Positions 42,620 through 47,500 of a DNA stretch of 47,500 bases are shown here, in pieces. The stretch's first letter is position 1, and the number at the start of each line of letters is the position of its first letter. The notes below the pieces were generated by a model, which did no database searches, was not told where the DNA came from, and was given only the letters and a program-made list of their open reading frames with translations. The DNA comes from Glandiceps talaboti (lineage: Eukaryota > Hemichordata > Enteropneusta > Spengelidae). Both the position numbers and the translations under genes were made by a program. The DNA lies in NCBI RefSeq assembly GCF_964340395.1, contig NC_135571.1:12058940-12106439 (forward strand), given 5' to 3'.

Positions 42620-44388
42620 AGGTAGTGTCCTAGGAACCATGGACAATGTGACGGTCAACTAAAGGGTGTCCTCAGACTCCTGAGAACCATGGACAATGTG
42701 ACGCATGGCGGTCAACTTCGGGGGTCAACTAAGGGTGTCCTGGGAACCATGGACAATGTGGGAGTCAACTAAGGGTGTCTGGGGAACCACAGACAATGTG
42801 GCAGTCTACTAAGAGTGTCCTGGGAACCATGGACAATGTGGGAGTCAACTAAGGGTGTCCTGGGAACCACAGACAATGTGGCAGTCTACTAAGAGTGTCC
42901 TGGGAACCACGGACAATGTGGCAGTCAACTAAGGGTGTCCTGGGAACCACAGACAATGTGGCAGTCAAATAAGGGTATCCTGGGAACCACGGACAATGTG
43001 GCAGTCAACTAAGGGTGTCCTGGGAACCACGGACAATGTGGCAGTCAACTAAGGGTGTCCTGGGAACCATGGACAATGTGGCAGTCAACTAAGAGTGTCC
43101 TGGGAACCATGGACAATGTGGTGGTCAACTAAGGGTGTCCTGGAAACCACAGACAATGTGGCAGTCAACTAAGGGTGTCCTGGGAACCACGGACAATGTA
43201 GCAGTCAACTAAGGGTGTCCTGGGAACCACGGACAATGTGGCAGTCAACTAAGGGTGTCCGGGGAACCACAGACAATGTGGCAGTCAACTAAGGGTGTCC
43301 TGGGAACCACGGACAATGTGGCAGTCAACTAAGAGTGTCCGGGGAACCACAGACAATGTGGCAGTCAACTAAGGGTGTCCTGGGAACCACGGACAATGTG
43401 GCAGTCAACTAAGGGTGTCCGGGGAACCACAGACAATGTGGCAGTCAACTAAGGGTGTCCGGGAACCACGGACAATGTGGCAGTCAACTAAGGGTGTCCT
43501 GGGAACCACAGACAATGTGGCAGTCATCTAAGGGTGTCCAGGGAACCACGGACAATGTGGCAGTCAACTAAGGGTGTCCGGGGAACCACGGACAATGTGG
43601 CAGTCAACTAAGGGTGTCTTGGGAACCACAGACAATGTGGCAGTCAACAAAGGGTGTCTGGGAACCACGGACAATGTGGCAGTCAACTACGGGTGTCCTG
43701 GGAACCACAGACAATGTGGCAGTCATCTAAGGGTGTCCAGGGAACCACGGACAATGTGGCAGTCAACTAAGGGTGTCCGGGGAACCACGGGCAATGTGGC
43801 AGTCAACTAAGGGTGTCCGGGGAACCACGGACAATGTGGCAGTCAACTAAGGGTGTCCTGGGGAACCACGGACAATGTGGCAGTCAACTAAGGGTGTCCT
43901 GGGGAACCACGGACAATGTGGCAGTCAACTAAGGGTGTCCGGGGAACCACGGACAATGTGGCAGTCAACTAAGGGTGTCCTGGGGAACCACGGACCATGT
44001 GGCAGTCAACTAAGGGTGTCCTGGGAACCACGGACAATGTGGTAGTCAACTAAGGGTGTCCGGGGAACCACGGACAATGTGGCAGTTAACTAAGAGTGTC
44101 CTGGGAAGGACAATGTGGCAGTCAACTAAGAGTGTCCTGGGAACCACGGACAATGTGGCAGTCAACTAAGAGTGTCATGGGAAGGACAATGTGGCAGTCA
44201 ACTAAGGGTGACCCGGGAAGGACAATGTGGCAGTCAACTAAGAGTGTCCTGGGAACCACGGACAATGTGGCAGCCTACTAAGGGTGACCCGGGAAGGACA
44301 ATGTGGCAGTCAACTAAGAGTGTCCAGGGAACCACGGACAATGTGGCAGTCAACTAAGGGTGACCTGGGAAGGACAATGTGGCGTCTG
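42620..44388 (+). repeat. 40-bp minisatellite, about 44 units
   Basis: Units read GGGAACCACGGACAATGTGG then CAGTCAACTAAGGGTGTCCT. The period is 40 bp in the middle. At the left edge units are irregular, and from about 44101 many units lack the CCAC part (GGGAAGGACAATGTGG, about 35 bp). Short open frames in three frames are repeat products. Confidence 0.97.
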
Positions 44389-44821
44389 TACATGCCTGAG
44401 TGATGCATGGTGATTCTATCTGTATTATATCACCCTTTGTTGTGCCAACATACACAACAGTTGAGGAATTACTAAACAACATAGTCTATCATGACTATAT
44501 ATATTTGATCATTTTGACCTCTGCAACCTCAAAATAGTTTTCAATTTATTCATCACGGTTTATTCAAGCCACTTCAAAATGTTGTATTTATAAGTGAGAT
44601 CGCTATGACAACAGCATGATTGTTCTCTTTAAATAGTACCATCTGTTACAATTCAGATTTTTAAACTGAGATTAAATGACTGACAAATATAGTAACTAAT
44701 ACTTAAATATGGACGAAGTTTTAGTTTATGGTAAAATGCTCTACGGAGACCACTATCAATGAAAATAGAATGCTCCTCCAGGACCACTATCAATGCTGTT
44801 ATCACAAACAGTGTTCTTTGT

Positions 44822-45040
44822 GGTCTGGATGCCAACTTGATTTCAATTTCAAACTACACCATGTCTGGTCAAAGTCCCTCAATCAGCACAAAAAGTTGTT
44901 CATCCAATCAGAGAACCCCAACTGTTATAGTGACATAAATAGTTTATAAGAGCTGACATATATACCATATTTGGACATTACATATTAAGTGCCCCAATAA
45001 ACACTACATTATGTAAGTTTAAGAGGGACTGTGTTATTGG
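44822..45040 (-). mobile_element. Dispersed element tail, copy 3 (inverted)
   Basis: Reverse complement of 12363-12572 and 15148-15362. It begins TCTGGATGCCAAC and continues TGGTCAAAGTCCCTCAATCA to GGGACTGTGTTATTGGTTAG. Confidence 0.85.
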
Positions 45041-45157
45041 TTAGAATTTTGTGATTGATTAACAAAGACATGATGTTAATGACTGTGTTGATGGCTGTGG
45101 ATGAATTTTAAATTGTATCTCGCGCATCTCACGACTTCTAGAGTAACCACTTTGACT

Positions 45158-45302
45158 ATACTGTGAGTGGAGGTGTAAATAGTAACAATACTGTATGGGA
45201 ACTAGACTGTGAGTGGAGGTGTAAATGGTAATGATACTGTATAGGAACTAGACTGTGAGTGGAGGTATAAATGATAACGATACAGTACAGGAACTAGACT
45301 AT
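45158..45302 (-). repeat. 49-bp satellite, three units, reverse orientation
   Basis: GTGAGTGGAGGTGTAAATGG units about 110 bp beyond the inverted tail at 44822-45040. The order and spacing match 14318-15362 in mirror image. Confidence 0.9.
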
Positions 45303-45559
45303 GCTCCTCGTGGCCAAATCAAGAAATCTTTTCTCTCTCTGCATAATAACTTGAATATGGCATATTATTGGGTGGATAAGAAACAAACTCCTGTGCTTAC
45401 ATTCCAATAGGTTAGTGTAATAGCAGGTCTAGTGAACAATACCTCCTCAGGGTTTGTCTGGAAATTGTATACCTATTCAGTAATCCACCATGGTTCATGA
45501 CCTAGGCTACAGCTAAGGTCAGCTTAGACAACTCTATGGCTTGCCATTCAGCTGTTTTC

Positions 45560-45915
45560 TTTAAAGCGGTCATGTGAATAACAAGTGGGTATTTATTTTG
45601 GATTTTTAATTCATAAAGCAATTTTACAATGTTTTTTTATTTACATTTTATGTGAAACAGCAAATCTGTGTTTGTATCCCAATAAACTGCCAAAAAATTT
45701 AAAATGTGTAAAATGTTTGTTATTTTACGTACAATAACAAACTTTTCAGACACTTTGTAGCTTTTTGCATTTTATTGTTTTACAAACAAGGACTTGGTAT
45801 ACGTTGCTTCACATTGTTTTTTCAAGTAGGAAAACAGGAAAGTTGTTTTATGAATAAAAAATCCAAAATAAATACCCAATTCTCATCCATATGACATTGA
45901 CCACTTTAAAACCAC
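45560..45915. mobile_element. Foldback MITE with central palindrome, copy 3
   Basis: The ends TTTAAAGCGGTCATG and CATTGACCACTTTAAA are inverted. The centre has GTTATTTTACGTACAATAAC. This is the best-preserved copy at its ends. Confidence 0.8.
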
Positions 45916-45983
45916 AAAAGGTATATCTGGAACATTTTTTTGAGAATTGTTTTATTCCATATAATTATAGTGACTGTACCGCC

Positions 45984-45991
<8 letters not shown>

Positions 45992-46049
<58 letters not shown>

Positions 46050-46223
46050 CTGTGTGTGTATGCATGTATGTGTATGTGTGTATGTGTCTGTGTGTCTGTG
46101 TGTGTGTCTGTGTGTGTGTCTGTCTGTCTGTGTGTGTGTCTGTCTGTCTGTCTGTCTGTCTGTGTGTGTGTCTCTGTGTGTGTCTGTCTGTGCGTGTGTC
46201 TGTCTGTCTGTCTGTCTGTGTGT

Positions 46224-46268
<45 letters not shown>

Positions 46269-46290
46269 TGTGTGTCTGTGTTTGTGTCTG
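45992..46290 (+). repeat. (TG)n / (TGTC)n compound microsatellite
   Basis: About 300 bp. All long frames through it on both strands (Cys-Val or Thr-His repeats) are artefacts. Confidence 0.98.
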
Positions 46291-46741
46291 TGCGGCTAGA
46301 CTCCACATTAATACACTTTGTTGAAGACTTCCATTTAATCATCTCACAAAACCTTCACCAGAAAAAGAACACCACAGACAAATGTCCACCTACTCTCACA
46401 TGTTGAAAACAAGTTATCAATTTTTATAAGTTATGAGGGATGACATTGTTGTCATAATCTTGTACACTACCATTGTGAGTGACCTCGGCAGTATGTATAT
46501 TCATTAAAAGGTTATGTTACTAATGGCCCTTGATCACATACATCCATAACATGTCAAACTATGTATTATTTTAGTCTGGAGGCTATTGGTGGATTTGAGA
46601 TCCTCCTTCCATGTCACACTAAATGGATCGATCTAGAATCACATTCTGTTATAAAATTTGAATTTTACCACCAACAGCTGTTTGGAATATTTCTCTACAA
46701 TTATGACATTATCATTGTCTCACATGACTTATTTTCTGACT

Positions 46742-47112
46742 GTTAGGGTAGTCTCTGTTACCCAGACTCTCACCACTAGGGCGAGACCACCCAGACGAGA
46801 GTCTGGGAAAACAAGATTTGAACTACCCCATGCAGGATATATCTCCGGGAGCAGTGCATGCTGGGAATACTTCATGTCCAACATTGCAGACTGCATGATT
46901 TAGGTATTTTCAAGACAGGTTATCACTTCTCAAGTGACTGAACCATCTTAATTACTACAAACAGGCCTCCTAAGCCCATATTTTGTGACTTGGATGACAT
47001 GTACTGTGTGTGACTTCTAGCATAGGGTAGTTGGAATCTTGTTTCCCAGACTCTTGTCTGGGTGGTCTCAAAGAAGAGCCCCTAGCGGTGATAGTCTGGG
47101 TAACCAATACTA
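46742..47112. mobile_element. Inverted pair of about 85-bp segments
   Basis: GTTACCCAGACTCTCACCAC at 46758 and GGTGATAGTCTGGGTAAC at 47087-47104 are mirrored, as are GAGTCTGGGAAAACAAGATT and AATCTTGTTTCCCAGACTCT. They enclose about 200 bp of unique DNA, so the whole may be one foldback element. Confidence 0.75.
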
Positions 47113-47500
47113 ACTGGAGGTGGAGTTTGTAAAAAAACATTATTTGCATGTCAAACACGATTGCACTATTAACTTTGGGTATTTGCACAAGTGCTTGCAG
47201 TGTTGTCTGCAGCCACACTTTCAAAAGTGCAGTGAGTGAAAGTGCAGCAGAAAATATTTCAAATACAAGTGCACATCCCCTGAGTATACCCACACTGGCA
47301 CTCACACGACATGAGGTTCTGTTATAAACTTATTATCACATACGTTTATCAGAAAACAGCAAATTTCCGTAAAAATGACGCTCACGCATTTCATGTACAA
47401 CAAATGATTGTGCCCTCATTTGCATATCATTTGCATGCAGGTATGCAATAATGTTTTTGGTAGTGCACTGCAGTGAAAATACCACCAGTGTGCGTACACT
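47113..47500. other. Dispersed sequence at the window edge
   Basis: GCACTCACACGACATGAGGT (47299-47318) resembles ACACTCAAACGTCATGAGGC (15452-15471), suggesting a further dispersed repeat. No gene is seen. Confidence 0.35.

Noticed and set aside
43574-44357. Frames with repeated NVAVN or GTTDNVA
   Set aside because: Products of the 40-bp minisatellite. The frame rotates every unit and several frames are open at once.
45891-46406. Long frames of Cys-Val and Thr-His repeats on both strands
   Set aside because: Translation of a TG/TGTC microsatellite; no coding signal outside it.

Overview
This window is AT-rich, intron-rich animal DNA. It has no operons or bacterial ribosome-binding sites. The only coding sequence that can be followed is split into short exons with consensus GT/AG borders, and most of the remainder is satellites, foldback elements, SINE and LINE remains and simple repeats. 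CR1/L2-like LINE remains, tRNA-derived SINEs and many non-autonomous DNA elements suggest an invertebrate such as a hemichordate, cephalochordate or lophotrochozoan. The species cannot be named from the sequence.

One protein-coding gene is supported, on the minus strand. Five exons (37842-37765, 11435-11401, 10409-9812, 8600-8496, 7149-7054) join in a continuous reading frame with matching phases. They give the last 303 residues of a protein whose end resembles the C-terminal coiled coil of the myosin phosphatase targeting subunit (MYPT/PPP1R12 family). The N-terminal part, where the family carries its PP1-binding motif and ankyrin repeats, is not visible and probably lies beyond 47500. The intron between the first two visible exons is about 26.3 kb and holds most of the repeats.

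Region by region: 1-7053 is the 3' flank or 3' UTR, with foldback elements, a poly-C run, an octamer-containing array and a 38-bp minisatellite that starts inside the last coding exon. 7054-11435 holds the four 3'-most exons, with short repeat-bearing introns. 11436-37764 is the giant intron. It contains 49-bp arrays belonging to a dispersed element, SINE-derived arrays with 150-bp and 77-bp units, a LINE 3' end interrupted by a 106-bp MITE with a perfect 8-bp target duplication, and several further arrays. 37765-37842 is the most upstream visible exon. 37843-47500 is probably more intron, with a 1.8-kb 40-bp minisatellite, further copies of the dispersed elements and a long TG/TGTC microsatellite.

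No new defence, metabolic or mobile gene system was found. The most notable signals are (a) a minisatellite apparently seeded by the terminal codons and stop of the MYPT-like gene, (b) SINE internal segments amplified into satellites at three loci, and (c) a transposon family whose end sequence has become a 49-bp satellite. Identities rest on motif recognition by eye; no database search was run.
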